DNA of 64,000 nucleotides, taken from NCBI GenBank assembly GCA_014874485.1, contig JADBJK010000031.1, forward strand, positions 22,532-86,531, given 5' to 3'. A model generated the notes under the pieces. It was not told where the DNA came from. It made no database searches and saw nothing but the letters and a program-made list of their open reading frames with translations. Source of the stretch: Chloroflexota bacterium. Its GTDB lineage: Bacteria; Chloroflexota; Anaerolineae; DTLA01. The position numbers were made by a program, and so were the translations under genes. The number at the start of each line of letters is the position of its first letter. The first letter of the stretch is position 1. Positions 1 to 8,775 of the stretch are shown piece by piece.

Positions 1-257
1 CCGAGGGGGTTGTCATCACCGATGAGGACAAGTGCATCGGCTGCTGGACGTGCGTAATGGTGTGCCCCTATGGCGTCATCGGCAGGCATCTGGAGACCCA
101 CCGCTCCTATCGGTGCGACCGCTGCCCCGACCGCGACGAGCCAGCCTGTGTGAGCGCGTGCCCCACCAAGGCCCTGGTCTATCAGACTGTGGATGAGTTC
201 TCGGCCAATGTGCGCCACGCAGCCGCTTCGGAGATGGTGGCCGGGGAAAGGGGGTGA
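1..257 (+). CDS. 4Fe-4S ferredoxin, CooF/HycB-like (5' end outside window)
   Basis: The frame is open from base 3 and ends at TGA 257; the start lies upstream of the window. Visible cysteine clusters are CIGCWTCVMVCP and CDRCPDRDEPACVSACP, the arrangement of multi-cluster electron-transfer ferredoxins such as CooF, HycB and HydN. It should carry electrons between a redox enzyme encoded upstream and the FAD-dependent oxidoreductase that starts four bases later. A CooF plus NADH-oxidoreductase pair is a known companion of anaerobic CO dehydrogenase, but the catalytic partner is not in this window, so that link is only a suggestion. Confidence 0.85.
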   Translation, partial: EGVVITDEDKCIGCWTCVMVCPYGVIGRHLETHRSYRCDRCPDRDEPACVSACPTKALVYQTVDEFSANVRHAAASEMVAGERG

Positions 258-261
258 ACCA

Positions 262-1509
262 ATGTCCCCCACACGATACGTGATCGTGGGAGGGAGCGCG
301 GCGGGGATGGCCGCGGCGCAGTCCATTCGGGAACTGGATGCCCACGGAGACATCCTGATCCTGTCCGCCGAGGCTGACGCGCCGTACTATCGCCCGCTCA
401 TCCCATACATCGTAACGCAGAAGAAGACCGCCGAAGAAATCGCGCTCATGGGCCAGGGGCCCTACACCGCCCGGGACATCCACGTGCGGCTCAACTCGCC
501 CGCGATTAGCGTGGACACAGGGGCCCGCGTCGTGAACGTGCTCGGCGGCGATGCCGTGCCCTACGACAAGCTGCTCATCGCAACGGGAGCCCGCCCCTAC
601 ATCCCGCCCGAAATCAAGGGCGTAGACACGCCCGGAGTCTACGCTCCGCGCACCCTGGCCGACGCCCGCAGCCTGGCAGCACGGGCTGGAATGGCCCGCC
701 ATGCAGTGATGGCAGGCGGTGGCCTGCTGAACCTCAAGACCTCGTTCGCGCTACTGGAACGGGGGGTAGCGGTAACGCTGGTCGTTGCGTCGCCCGAAGT
801 GCTGTCGCAGGTGATGGAGCCCGACGGCGCGGCCCTGATCCGCGCCGCGCTGGAGAAGGTGGGGCTTCGCATCCTCACGGGCCGCAATGTCGTGGAGGTC
901 CTCGCCGGTCCCAATGGCGTCTCAGGCGTGCGCCTGGACACCGGCGAGGAATTGCCATGTGAGATTCTCTGCATTGGCAAGGGAGTGCGCCCCAATGTGG
1001 AGTTTCTGGAAGGCAGTGGCATCGTGGTGGAGCGCGGCGTGGTCGCCGACGAGTACACAGCCTGCTCCGTGCCCGATGTCTACACCGCGGGCGACGTGGC
1101 AATTACCTTTGACCCTATCACCGGAAAGCGGATCATGACCGCCCTGTGGACCAATGCGGTGGAGATGGGGCGGTGCGCTGGCCGCAATATGGCCGGCCAC
1201 CCCACAGTATACTCCGGCACCTTTGGCGTCCTCAACGCCACGCAGGTAGCCGACGTCCCGTTCGTCTCCATGGGTATTGTCCACACCAGTGGCACGCCTT
1301 ATGAGGTGCACGTCCACGCCACAGCGAACACGTACCGCAAAGTCGTGTTCTCCGAAGACGGCAAGCGGCTCATCGGGGCCACGCTCGTGGGCGACATCTC
1401 ATGCGCGGGGTTCTACCGCCACCTCATCCGCGAGCGCACGCCGGTCAACGGCCTCAAGGCCGAAATCATCGGCCAGCGCCTGCACTACGGTCACTTCATT
1501 CGTTGGTAG
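262..1509 (+). CDS. FAD-dependent NAD(P)-disulfide-type oxidoreductase (FNOR-like)
   Basis: The protein is 415 aa. The N-terminal FAD Rossmann motif is VIVGGSAAGMAA, the second nucleotide-binding motif is AVMAGGGLLNLK and the FAD-ribityl motif is VYTAGDVA, the pattern of pyridine nucleotide-disulfide oxidoreductases. Start ATG 262 is chosen over the track start at 193 because it follows AAAGGGGGTGA and sits 4 bp after the ferredoxin stop, implying translational coupling. Together the pair probably moves electrons between ferredoxin and NAD(P)H, like the FNOR found beside cooS/cooF. The substrate is not shown by the sequence. Confidence 0.85.
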   Translation: MSPTRYVIVGGSAAGMAAAQSIRELDAHGDILILSAEADAPYYRPLIPYIVTQKKTAEEIALMGQGPYTARDIHVRLNSPAISVDTGARVVNVLGGDAVPYDKLLIATGARPYIPPEIKGVDTPGVYAPRTLADARSLAARAGMARHAVMAGGGLLNLKTSFALLERGVAVTLVVASPEVLSQVMEPDGAALIRAALEKVGLRILTGRNVVEVLAGPNGVSGVRLDTGEELPCEILCIGKGVRPNVEFLEGSGIVVERGVVADEYTACSVPDVYTAGDVAITFDPITGKRIMTALWTNAVEMGRCAGRNMAGHPTVYSGTFGVLNATQVADVPFVSMGIVHTSGTPYEVHVHATANTYRKVVFSEDGKRLIGATLVGDISCAGFYRHLIRERTPVNGLKAEIIGQRLHYGHFIRW

Positions 1510-1521
1510 CCGCCAAAGGGG

Positions 1522-1560
1522 TTCAGGTGCGACGCGCTTCTGAAGTGCGTCGCACCTGAA
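1522..1560. repeat. Palindromic repeat, GTGCGACGC family, copy 1
   Basis: 14-bp perfect arms (TTCAGGTGCGACGC and its complement) surround an 11-base centre. It lies just after the oxidoreductase gene and may act as a transcript end. Related palindromes are at 27378-27410 and 63294-63328, so this is a dispersed repeat and not a gene-specific terminator. Confidence 0.8.
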
Positions 1561-1661
1561 CTGCCCGCCCAGAACGCACGCACAGGGTGAGCCCGCTGGT
1601 GCGCCATATAGGCCGCTGGTCGGCCTCGCGCCCCTTCCCGTCTCGCGGGCGCAACCGCAAG

Positions 1662-1690
1662 TTGCCCTCCCCGCGCACGGCGAGTACAAT
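1662..1690 (+). promoter_or_regulatory. Promoter of the cupin gene
   Basis: TTGCCC, a 17-bp spacer and TACAAT. The predicted start of transcription is about 1697, leaving a short leader with an AGGAGG-type ribosome site before GTG 1719. Confidence 0.65.
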
Positions 1691-1718
1691 CGCGGCACAT
1701 CTACCAGGAGGGCGCATT

Positions 1719-2084
1719 GTGGACTATTCGCTCCGCACCGTGGACGACATAGAAGCCAAGCGGATTGACGAAGACTGGGGGAGCCTGCGCTGGCTCGCGG
1801 GCCAGGACATCGGCAACGCCCAGGGCATGGTCGTGGGCCGCGTCATCATCAAGCCAGGTCGCTCCAACCCCAGGCACAGCCACCCCAACTGCGAGGAGAT
1901 GCTGTACCTCCTGCGCGGACGGCTGGAGCACGCCGTGGGCGATCAGACCGTCATAACCGACGCGGGCGACGTGATCGTCGTACCGGCCGGCGTGCCCCAT
2001 GTGGCCCGCAACATCGGCGACGAGGACGCCGACATGATCGTTGCCTACTCCGCAGGTGTAAGAGGCTTCCGGCTGGAGCCGTAG
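1719..2084 (+). CDS. Cupin-domain protein
   Basis: The protein is 121 aa and a single small beta-barrel cupin. Motif 1 is RHSHPNCEEMLYLLRG and motif 2 is GDVIVVPAGVPHVARN, giving the usual His, His, Glu, His metal set. GTG 1719 is chosen because CAGGAGGGCG lies 5-14 bases upstream and a good promoter ends at 1690; the track start at 1587 lies upstream of that promoter. No dedicated catalytic domain is fused, so it may be a small sugar- or metabolite-binding cupin, a dioxygenase-like enzyme or an isomerase. It is monocistronic and converges on the methyltransferase gene with one base between the stops. Confidence 0.75.
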   Translation: MDYSLRTVDDIEAKRIDEDWGSLRWLAGQDIGNAQGMVVGRVIIKPGRSNPRHSHPNCEEMLYLLRGRLEHAVGDQTVITDAGDVIVVPAGVPHVARNIGDEDADMIVAYSAGVRGFRLEP

Positions 2085-2085
2085 G

Positions 2086-2748
2086 TCAAACCCTGGCGGC
2101 AGCCACAATCTCCACCGGCAGGCCCCACATACGGGTCTCCACGGCGCGGACGATGCGGAAGCCCGCGCCCTCCAGCGCGCGCCGCGCGTGGATGGGCCGA
2201 CAGTCCACCCACACAGGCCAGCGGCGATGCGCCCACTCGTACAACCACACCATGCCCCCGCCGCCCTCGCGGGACAGCGCGACCACGCCCAGCCGCCCGC
2301 CCAGCCGCAGGACGCGCGCGCATTCGGCCAGCATGACGGGGATGTCCGGCGTGTCAAAGAGTTCCAGCGTGAACGCCATGAACACAGCGTCAAACGTGCC
2401 GTCGGCAAAGGGGAGCGCCACCGCATCCGCCATCATCAGCGGCGGACGCCTTGGCAATCCGGCCCGCTCCAGCCGCGCCCTTGCCATAGCCAACATGCCC
2501 TCGGCAATGTCCAGGCCGACGGCCAGCCCCGACGCGCCCGCCGCCCGCGCAATGGGCACGAGGGCGTACCCCGTGCCGCAGCCGATTTCCAGAACGCGCT
2601 TGCCCTCCTGCACTGCGAGCGTTCGCAGGCCCGCGTCCACAAAGCGCCGCTCCCAACGGGCCAGCGCATCGTACCAGCGGCTCATGCGGTTGTAGGCAGC
2701 CCTGGCCGCCTGCCTGGGCCGATTCACGCGACTCGCCTCGTTGTCCAT
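2086..2748 (-). CDS. Class I SAM-dependent methyltransferase
   Basis: The protein is 220 aa. Motif I is VLEIGCGTGYA, followed by an acidic residue in GLDIAEGM and the motif IV-like region ADAVALPFADGTFD, typical of the UbiE/Methyltransf_11 group. The N-terminal segment with YNRMSRWYDALARWERR resembles small-molecule methyltransferases acting on quinones or lipids. The acceptor is unknown, and it is not next to quinone genes. It is transcribed alone on the minus strand with a weak ribosome site (GGGGGC). Confidence 0.8.
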   Translation of the reverse strand: MDNEASRVNRPRQAARAAYNRMSRWYDALARWERRFVDAGLRTLAVQEGKRVLEIGCGTGYALVPIARAAGASGLAVGLDIAEGMLAMARARLERAGLPRRPPLMMADAVALPFADGTFDAVFMAFTLELFDTPDIPVMLAECARVLRLGGRLGVVALSREGGGGMVWLYEWAHRRWPVWVDCRPIHARRALEGAGFRIVRAVETRMWGLPVEIVAAARV

Positions 2749-2817
2749 GATGCCCCCGTCGACTCCGTGGCACCCATGCTACACTCCGGGCCGCTGTACG
2801 TCAAACAGGGGTAAAGT

Positions 2818-2855
2818 TGTCATTGCGAGGGCGCAACGCGCCCGAAGCAATCTCC
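2818..2855. repeat. Partial TCATTGCGAG repeat
   Basis: One end of the dispersed repeat that appears complete at 34802-34888 (TGTCATTGCGAGGGCGC, then GAAGCAATCTCC). Only one side is present. It lies between divergent genes. Confidence 0.7.
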
Positions 2856-2922
2856 CGCGCCCATTTTGTAACCGCTGTGTAACTGCGATATGCTACACTA
2901 AAATCGCGGTGCGGAGGGAAAG

Positions 2923-3846
2923 ATGGCTGGACGAAGGCTGTCGGCAATCGGGTACAAGGCTGCCCCGTTGTTCGCGTTTCCGTTCGCCCTGCTCGTGGCT
3001 CCAATCCTCGTCGCCTGCTCGGCCTCGCCCACTCCCACAGCCCTGCCCACAACCAACGGCGCGGCCAAGGTCAACGGCGTCGCCCTGCACTACGAAATCA
3101 CCGGCCAGGGCGAGCCGCTTATCCTCATACAGGGCCTCGGCACGGCCACCTGGCTCTGGTGGAAGCAGGTGCCCGAACTATCCCGCCACTTCCGCGTCAT
3201 CGCCTACGACCTGCGCGGCTCCGGCTGGAGCGACAAACCCGACGAGCCGTACTCCATCCCGATGTTCGCCGACGACCTGGCGGGCCTCATGGACGCGCTG
3301 AAAATCAAGCAGGCCCACATTCTCGGAATCTCGCTGGGGGGCTATGTCGCGCAGGAATTCGCCATTCGCTACCCCGACAGGGTCAAGCGCCTCGTCCTCT
3401 GCTCCACCAGCACCAACGGCCCCAACGCCGTGCCGCCGAGTCCCGACATCATCGTCGCCCTAATGACGCCCGTGGCGGGCAAGGACGACCTGCGCGACCG
3501 CATTGCCCTGTCCCTCAGCCCCGGATACGCCACGGCGCACCCGTCGGATGTGGAGCGGATGATGGCGTGGCGGCTGGACAACCCACAACCTGCCTACGCC
3601 TACAATCGTCAGCTGATGAGCGCCGTGGGCTGGACATCCGAGGGGCGGCTTGGCGAGATCACCATGCCCACGCTGGTGCTGGCCGGGTCCGAGGATCGCG
3701 TGGTGCCGCCGCAAAACGCCGACGTCCTCGCGGCGGGCATCCCCCACGCCGAGAAGGTCATCCTGCAGGGCGCCGGCCATCTCATCAACGTGGAGCAGCC
3801 GGACAAACTCAACAAGGAGGTCATTCGGTTTCTGACATGGAAATGA
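2923..3846 (+). CDS. Alpha/beta hydrolase, probable lipoprotein
   Basis: The protein is 307 aa. The N-terminus has a positively charged stretch, a hydrophobic core and a lipobox ending LVAC at Cys32, then a Ser/Pro/Thr linker, so it is probably lipid-anchored outside the cytoplasmic membrane. The hydrolase fold shows the nucleophile elbow GISLGG (Ser137), an acid in GSEDRVVP and a His in GAGHLIN. The family includes esterases, lactonases and haloperoxidase-like enzymes, and the substrate cannot be read from the sequence. Start ATG 2923 follows GGAGGGAAAG. Its stop overlaps the next gene by ATGA. Confidence 0.85.
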   Translation: MAGRRLSAIGYKAAPLFAFPFALLVAPILVACSASPTPTALPTTNGAAKVNGVALHYEITGQGEPLILIQGLGTATWLWWKQVPELSRHFRVIAYDLRGSGWSDKPDEPYSIPMFADDLAGLMDALKIKQAHILGISLGGYVAQEFAIRYPDRVKRLVLCSTSTNGPNAVPPSPDIIVALMTPVAGKDDLRDRIALSLSPGYATAHPSDVERMMAWRLDNPQPAYAYNRQLMSAVGWTSEGRLGEITMPTLVLAGSEDRVVPPQNADVLAAGIPHAEKVILQGAGHLINVEQPDKLNKEVIRFLTWK

Positions 3847-4319
3847 ACGAAATCAGCGCCGCGTCTTTTGAAGCCTTCCTGCAACGAGCGCGCGCCAGCA
3901 CCTGGGCCAGCGGCGCGGAGCCAACGCGCGTAACCCCGCAAGGCGAAACGCTATACGAATACAAAGAAGAGGCACGCCTGTATCGGGACACCTACATGGG
4001 AACAGCCGACTCGTTCTTCGGGCAGGAGACGGTGTACGAAGTGGAGATGCCCCTGTGGAACATCATCTACGCCGGGCAGGTGCATCCCCACGCCGTTGGC
4101 GACCCAGGCTCCGATGCCATCTACGCCTTCCTGCGGCGCGCCCTCATCGCTACCGGCGAGAACAGCCGCCTGGGCCGCCAAGCGCACTACGAAGAGGGCG
4201 ACTGGGTGTACACCGACCAGGGCGAGACCCACGGCAACGAGTTCTGGGGCAACGAGTGGATCTCGTACCGCGGAGTGGAGGTGTACCGCCTGAAGTACGG
4301 CGGCGGCTGGATGGGATAG
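3843..4319 (+). CDS. DUF5680 family protein
   Basis: The protein is 158 aa. It has the repeated pattern seen in this family: FLQRARASTWASG near the start, YRDTYMGTADSFFGQE, WNIIYAGQV, then AHYEEGDWVYTDQGE and ISYRGVEVYRL. It is cytoplasmic with no membrane segment, and no enzymatic function is known for the family. ATG 3843 overlaps the upstream stop (ATGA); an in-frame ATG at 3837 is an alternative. It begins a run of same-strand genes leading into the acyl-CoA cluster. Confidence 0.7.
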   Translation: MNEISAASFEAFLQRARASTWASGAEPTRVTPQGETLYEYKEEARLYRDTYMGTADSFFGQETVYEVEMPLWNIIYAGQVHPHAVGDPGSDAIYAFLRRALIATGENSRLGRQAHYEEGDWVYTDQGETHGNEFWGNEWISYRGVEVYRLKYGGGWMG

Positions 4320-4348
4320 GCCCAACAGTCCAAGAAGGAGATGAAATC

Positions 4349-5125
4349 ATGGAGCGATTGAAAGGGAAGGTAGCCATCATCACCGGCTCGGCCATGGGCA
4401 TCGGCAAGGCCACGGCCCTGAAGTTCGCCCGCGAGGGCGCGAAGGTCGTCGCCTGCGATGTGGTCGCCGAGGCAGGCCAGGCCGTCGTGGACGAGATTGC
4501 CGCCATGGGCGGCGAGGCGTTCTTCGTCGCGGTGGACGTAACGTCCGCGGAATCCGTCCAGGCGCTGGTGGACACCGTGATGACCCGCTGGGGCCGCGTG
4601 GACATCCTGGTCAACAACGCGGGCATCACGCGCGACGCCCTGCTCGTCAAGGTCAAGGACGGCGAAGTGGTGGATCAGATGAGCGAGGCCGCCTTTGATG
4701 CCGTCGTCAACGTCAACCTGAAGGGCGTGTTCCTGTGCACGCGCGCTGTGGCCCCCATCATGATCCGCCAGGGCAGCGGCGTCATCCTCAACGCCGCCTC
4801 GGTCGTCGGCCTCTACGGCAACTTCGGCCAGACGAACTACGTGGCCACCAAGGCCGGCGTCATCGGCATGACGCGGGTGTGGGCGCGGGAACTGGGGCGC
4901 AAGGGCATCCGCGTGAACACCGTCGCCCCCGGCTTCATCCTGACCGACATGGTGAAGAAGATGCCCGAAAAGGTGCTCGCGTCCATGCAGGAGAAGGTGC
5001 CCCTGGGTCGGCTCGGCGAACCGGAGGACGTAGCCAACGCCTACGCCTGGCTCGCCAGCGATGAGGCATCTTATGTCAATGGCGCCGTCATCTCGGTGGA
5101 TGGCGGCATTGTCATCGGAACCTAA
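4349..5125 (+). CDS. Short-chain dehydrogenase/reductase, FabG-like
   Basis: The protein is 258 aa, a classical SDR. The cofactor motif is TGSAMGIG, followed by NNAG, the catalytic set Ser151-Tyr164-Lys168 (NAAS ... NYVATK) and the C-terminal PGFILTDM segment. Family members reduce 3-oxoacyl-ACP or 3-oxoacyl-CoA, or oxidise the hydroxyacyl form, with NAD(P)H. ATG 4349 has AAGGAG 8 bases upstream; the longer track ORF is not needed. Neighbours (KAS III homologue, CoA-transferase, MaoC hydratase) favour a role on a CoA thioester and not in housekeeping fatty-acid synthesis. Confidence 0.85.
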   Translation: MERLKGKVAIITGSAMGIGKATALKFAREGAKVVACDVVAEAGQAVVDEIAAMGGEAFFVAVDVTSAESVQALVDTVMTRWGRVDILVNNAGITRDALLVKVKDGEVVDQMSEAAFDAVVNVNLKGVFLCTRAVAPIMIRQGSGVILNAASVVGLYGNFGQTNYVATKAGVIGMTRVWARELGRKGIRVNTVAPGFILTDMVKKMPEKVLASMQEKVPLGRLGEPEDVANAYAWLASDEASYVNGAVISVDGGIVIGT

Positions 5126-5165
5126 CCACGCGCTCCGTGCGCAGAACGCCAGGAGGAAAGCATAT

Positions 5166-6173
5166 ATGGCAAGATACGCAACCATCATCGGAACCGGCAG
5201 GTACCTGCCGCCCATTGAGCGAACCAACGAGCAGTTCAAGCAGGACATGATGGCCGTCAACCCTGCCCTGGGCGAGGTCGTGGACAAGTTTGAGGCGTCC
5301 ACCGGCATCAAGACGCGCTGGTATGCCGCCGACGACTGGGCCACGTCCGACCTGGCCGCCGAGGCCGCCAAGGACGCCCTGGCCGACGCGGGCATCAAGG
5401 CCGAAGACCTGGACTGGATTCTGTTGGGCACCGACTCGCCCGACTACATCACCCCCGCCACGTCGGTGGTGGTGCAGCACAAGATCGGCGCGGTCAACGC
5501 GGGCACGGTGGACGTGGGGTGCGCGTGCGCGTCGTTCCCCACAGGTTTGGCGCTGGGCGCGGGCCTCATCGCCACAAACCCCTACATCAAGTACATCCTG
5601 GTCATCGGCGCGTACATGATGCACAAACTGGCCGACTGGAAGACCGACGTGGTGTCGTTCTTCTATGGCGACGGCGCCGGCGCGGCGGTGCTCGCCGTCA
5701 GCGACAAGCCAGGCTTCGTCTGCTCCACCGCCTTCGCCGACGGATCCTACCACAAGCACTGGGGCATCTATTCGGGCGGGACCTACGAACCCGCCACGGT
5801 GGAATCCGTGCAGGCGGGGCGCACCAAAGTCCGCCTCATCACCCCCTTCCCGCCGGACGTGAACAACGTGGGCTGGCCCAAGCGCATGCGCGAACTCGCG
5901 GCCCACGGCAACTTTGACCTGCAGGACGTGGACATGGCCATCTTCACCCAGGTGCGCCTGAACTCCATCCAACTGGTCATGCAGGACCTGGGGCTGCCCA
6001 TTGAGCGGGCGCACTGGATCATGGACAAGTGGGGCTACACAGGCTCGGCGTGCCTGCCCATGTGCTTTGACGACGCGCGGAAACTCGGCAAGGTCAAGAG
6101 CGGCGATTTGGTAACCTTCGTCGGTTCCGGCGTCGGGTACAATCAGGCGGGCGCCGCCTTCATCATGCCGTAA
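5166..6173 (+). CDS. KAS III (FabH)-like thiolase-fold protein lacking catalytic His and Asn
   Basis: The protein is 335 aa, the normal FabH length. The active-site Cys is kept (DVGCACASF, Cys121). The FabH His motif HQAN is replaced by TQVR (Thr261 in the His position), and the Asn of GNTSAAS is replaced by Tyr291 (GYTGSAC). Known KAS III enzymes use Cys-His-Asn for decarboxylative condensation, so this protein probably does acyl transfer, a different C-C reaction, or binds an acyl group without condensation. Start ATG 5166 has a strong AGGAGG site. It sits between FabG-like and CoA-transferase genes in one operon. Confidence 0.75.
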   Translation: MARYATIIGTGRYLPPIERTNEQFKQDMMAVNPALGEVVDKFEASTGIKTRWYAADDWATSDLAAEAAKDALADAGIKAEDLDWILLGTDSPDYITPATSVVVQHKIGAVNAGTVDVGCACASFPTGLALGAGLIATNPYIKYILVIGAYMMHKLADWKTDVVSFFYGDGAGAAVLAVSDKPGFVCSTAFADGSYHKHWGIYSGGTYEPATVESVQAGRTKVRLITPFPPDVNNVGWPKRMRELAAHGNFDLQDVDMAIFTQVRLNSIQLVMQDLGLPIERAHWIMDKWGYTGSACLPMCFDDARKLGKVKSGDLVTFVGSGVGYNQAGAAFIMP

Positions 6174-6186
6174 CCAAGGTCTGCCT

Positions 6187-7548
6187 ATGACATCGGCCAA
6201 CGACTTGTACAAACGGAAACGCATCTCCATCCCCGACGCGGTGGGCCTGGTCCAGTCGCACCAGACCATCGGCGTGGCGATGGCCGCATCGGAGCCGCCC
6301 GGCCTGCTCACCGAACTAGGGCGGCAGGGCGAGCGCCTGGAAGACGTGCGCCTTTGGGTCTGCCTGCCCATGCGCGAGTACGAGGCGGTGCTCAGCCCGC
6401 GCATGGCCGGCCACATCTTCGTGGAGAACTGGTTCTACGGCGCGCCCGACCGCAAGGCCCATCCCCAGGGCCGCATGTCGTACATCCCCAACAACCTGCA
6501 CCAGGCGGCCCGCGACAAACTGGCGCGGGATGGCAAGGTCAACATCTTCTGGGGCACGGCCACCCCGCCCGACCGCTACGGCAACATGTCGCTGTCCCTC
6601 GGCCTCGTGATTGAGAAGGCGCTCCTGGAAGCCGCCGACCTGGTCGTGTTGGAGATCAACGAGAACCTGCCCTGGACACTGGGCGACACCCAGGTGCACA
6701 TCTCGCAGGTGGACTACGTCGTGGAGAACACCTGCCCCCTGGTGGAACTCCCCCCCGCCCCATCCACGCCAGAAGAGGAGGCCATCGGCGGGTACATCGC
6801 CGACCTCATTGAGGACGGAGCCACAATCCAACTGGGCATCGGCGGGATTCCCAACGCCATCACGCGGTACCTCATGAATCGGCGGGATTTGGGTGTCCAC
6901 ACCGAGATGTTCACCGACGGCATGGTGGACCTGTTTGAGGCGGGGGTCATCACGGGCAAGCGCAAGACCCTGTGGAAGGGCAAGATGGTCGGGGCCTTCG
7001 CGCTGGGCACGCAGAAACTGTATAACTTCATCCACAACAACGTGGGCGTGGAGTTCCAGCAGGGCAAGGTAACCAACGACCCCTACATCATCGGGCAGAA
7101 CTACAAGATGGTGAGCGTCAACACCGCCCTGCAGGTGGACATCATCGGGCAGGTCTGTTCGCAATCGCTGGGCGTGCGCCACTTCAGCGGCACGGGTGGG
7201 CAACTGGACACCCATCGCGGCGCCCAGCGTTCGCCCGGCGGGCGCGGCATCATCGCGCTCCGCTCCACAGCCCGCAACGGCACCGTGAGCACCATCGTGC
7301 CCATTCTGGAGCCTGGCGCGGAAGTAACCGTCCCGTCCCAGGACGTGGACACCATCGTTACCGAGTTTGGCGTTGCCGAGTTGAGGGGGCGGTGCGTGCG
7401 CGACCGCGCCGAGGCGCTGATTCGCATCGCCCATCCCGACTTCCGCGACTACCTGCGCGAGGAAGTGGAGCGGCTAGGCATCGTGCCGAGGCTGGTCGTG
7501 CCGGGCGTTCAGGTGGGCGAGGGCCAACAAGGGCAGCAGGCCAAGTGA
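6187..7548 (+). CDS. Acetyl-CoA hydrolase/transferase family protein (Cat2-like)
   Basis: The protein is 453 aa. The two-domain CoA-transferase architecture is visible, with QLGIGGIPNAI (oxyanion and CoA-binding region) and HTEMFTDG containing the catalytic Glu240 that forms the glutamyl-CoA intermediate. The C-terminal part has FSGTGGQLD and FGVAELRG, as in 4-hydroxybutyrate, butyryl and succinyl-CoA:acetate transferases. It probably activates an organic acid to its CoA ester for the neighbouring reductase, hydratase and KAS III-like protein. The acid is not identifiable. It starts 13 bases after the previous stop. Confidence 0.85.
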   Translation: MTSANDLYKRKRISIPDAVGLVQSHQTIGVAMAASEPPGLLTELGRQGERLEDVRLWVCLPMREYEAVLSPRMAGHIFVENWFYGAPDRKAHPQGRMSYIPNNLHQAARDKLARDGKVNIFWGTATPPDRYGNMSLSLGLVIEKALLEAADLVVLEINENLPWTLGDTQVHISQVDYVVENTCPLVELPPAPSTPEEEAIGGYIADLIEDGATIQLGIGGIPNAITRYLMNRRDLGVHTEMFTDGMVDLFEAGVITGKRKTLWKGKMVGAFALGTQKLYNFIHNNVGVEFQQGKVTNDPYIIGQNYKMVSVNTALQVDIIGQVCSQSLGVRHFSGTGGQLDTHRGAQRSPGGRGIIALRSTARNGTVSTIVPILEPGAEVTVPSQDVDTIVTEFGVAELRGRCVRDRAEALIRIAHPDFRDYLREEVERLGIVPRLVVPGVQVGEGQQGQQAK

Positions 7549-7587
7549 GGCCGATGTTGAGGAGACGAGTTCTCTGGAGGTTAGGCG

Positions 7588-7911
7588 ATGAGCACACAAA
7601 CGATTGTAGGACTCTGGGAAATCCCCGCGGGCCAGGAGTACGCCGGGCTGCGATTCCGCTACAACCCCGACGGAACCTTTGAGGCCGACTATCCGCCGAT
7701 GGGCATCAAGTCCAGCGGGACGTGGACCCTCACCGGCAACGAACTGGACATGGACCAGACGCAGCATACCCTGGGCTGGGTGGGCCTCTTCCGCGCGCTG
7801 GTGGACATCTCGGAGGACGGCCAGACCATGAAGGTGGCAGTCGCTGCTGGGCCAAACCTGCCCAGGCCGACGGACTTCACCAAGTACCGCCTGTACAAAC
7901 GGCTGGAGTGA
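7588..7911 (+). CDS. Small conserved-looking protein, possible lipocalin-like fold
   Basis: The protein is 107 aa with a strong ribosome site (CTGGAGG). The sequence begins IVGLWEIPAG, then alternates short strands and turns (RFRYNPDGTFEADYP, SGTWTLTGNELDM) and ends FTKYRLYKRLE. This is the pattern of small lipocalin-like or DUF beta-barrel proteins that bind a hydrophobic ligand. No catalytic motif, signal or membrane segment is visible. It lies inside the acyl-CoA cluster between the CoA-transferase and an alpha/beta hydrolase, so ligand binding in that pathway is a guess. Confidence 0.6.
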   Translation: MSTQTIVGLWEIPAGQEYAGLRFRYNPDGTFEADYPPMGIKSSGTWTLTGNELDMDQTQHTLGWVGLFRALVDISEDGQTMKVAVAAGPNLPRPTDFTKYRLYKRLE

Positions 7912-7945
7912 GCCGCGTCGAAATCCGGTCCAGACAGGAGTGGAC

Positions 7946-8743
7946 ATGAGCAGCATACAGGTCAACGGCGTAACGCTGCACTATGAGTGGCACGGGCCGG
8001 AGGACGCGCCGGTGGTCGTGCTGTCCAACGGCGTCCTCGCCAACACGGCCTCGTGGTTCAATCAGACGCCCGTGCTGAGCAAGCGGTTCCGGCTCCTGCT
8101 GTACGACTGTCGGGGGCAGGGCCGCTCGGAGCACCCCGCCGGCCCGTACAGCATGGAGATGCACGCGGACGACCTGGCGGCCCTTCTCCGCGCCCTGGGC
8201 GTGGAGAAGGCCCACATCGGCGGCATCTCCTACGGCGGCGAAATCAGCCTGCTGTTCGCCACCAAGTACCCGGAGATGACCCGCACCGTCGTGGCCATGA
8301 GCGCGGTGAGCGAGGTGCACCCGTTCCTCAAGGCCCAGATTGACCTGTGGGCGGCGGCAGCGAAGACGCGCGACCCGGCGCTGTTCTTCCAGGCAACGGT
8401 TACGCACAACTTCAGCGCGGGCTTCATCGCCGCCAACCAGGCCTTCCTGCAGGCGTCGGTGCCCCGCTTCGCGGCGCTGGACATTGACGCCGTGCTGGCG
8501 CTGCTGGATGCGTTCCAGCGCCTGGACATCACGGAGCAACTCTCGGCCATCACCGCACCCACGCTGCTCCTGTACGGCGCGGAGGACGCCCTGAAGCCAC
8601 CCGCCGTGTACGGGCGCATCATCGCCGAGCGGATTCCGCACGCCGAGTTTCTCACCGTCCCCGGTGCGGGGCACGTGGTCATCTGGGAGAAACCCGACGC
8701 CGTCAATTCTGCGCTCATGGGGTTCCTGCTCAAGCACTCGTAG
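7946..8743 (+). CDS. Alpha/beta hydrolase, 3-oxoadipate enol-lactonase-like
   Basis: The protein is 265 aa and cytoplasmic, with no signal peptide. The nucleophile elbow is GGISYGG (Ser95), the acid is in YGAEDALKPP and the His in PGAGHVVIW. The closest visible pattern is the PcaD/lactonase and carboxylesterase group (DCRGQGRS near the oxyanion hole). ATG 7946 is preferred over GTG 7940 because ACAGGAG ends just before it. Inside the acyl-CoA cluster it could hydrolyse a thioester, lactone or C-C bond of the pathway substrate. Confidence 0.8.
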   Translation: MSSIQVNGVTLHYEWHGPEDAPVVVLSNGVLANTASWFNQTPVLSKRFRLLLYDCRGQGRSEHPAGPYSMEMHADDLAALLRALGVEKAHIGGISYGGEISLLFATKYPEMTRTVVAMSAVSEVHPFLKAQIDLWAAAAKTRDPALFFQATVTHNFSAGFIAANQAFLQASVPRFAALDIDAVLALLDAFQRLDITEQLSAITAPTLLLYGAEDALKPPAVYGRIIAERIPHAEFLTVPGAGHVVIWEKPDAVNSALMGFLLKHS

Positions 8744-8775
8744 CGTAGCGCGGGCACTGCCCGCAAGGAGGCAGC

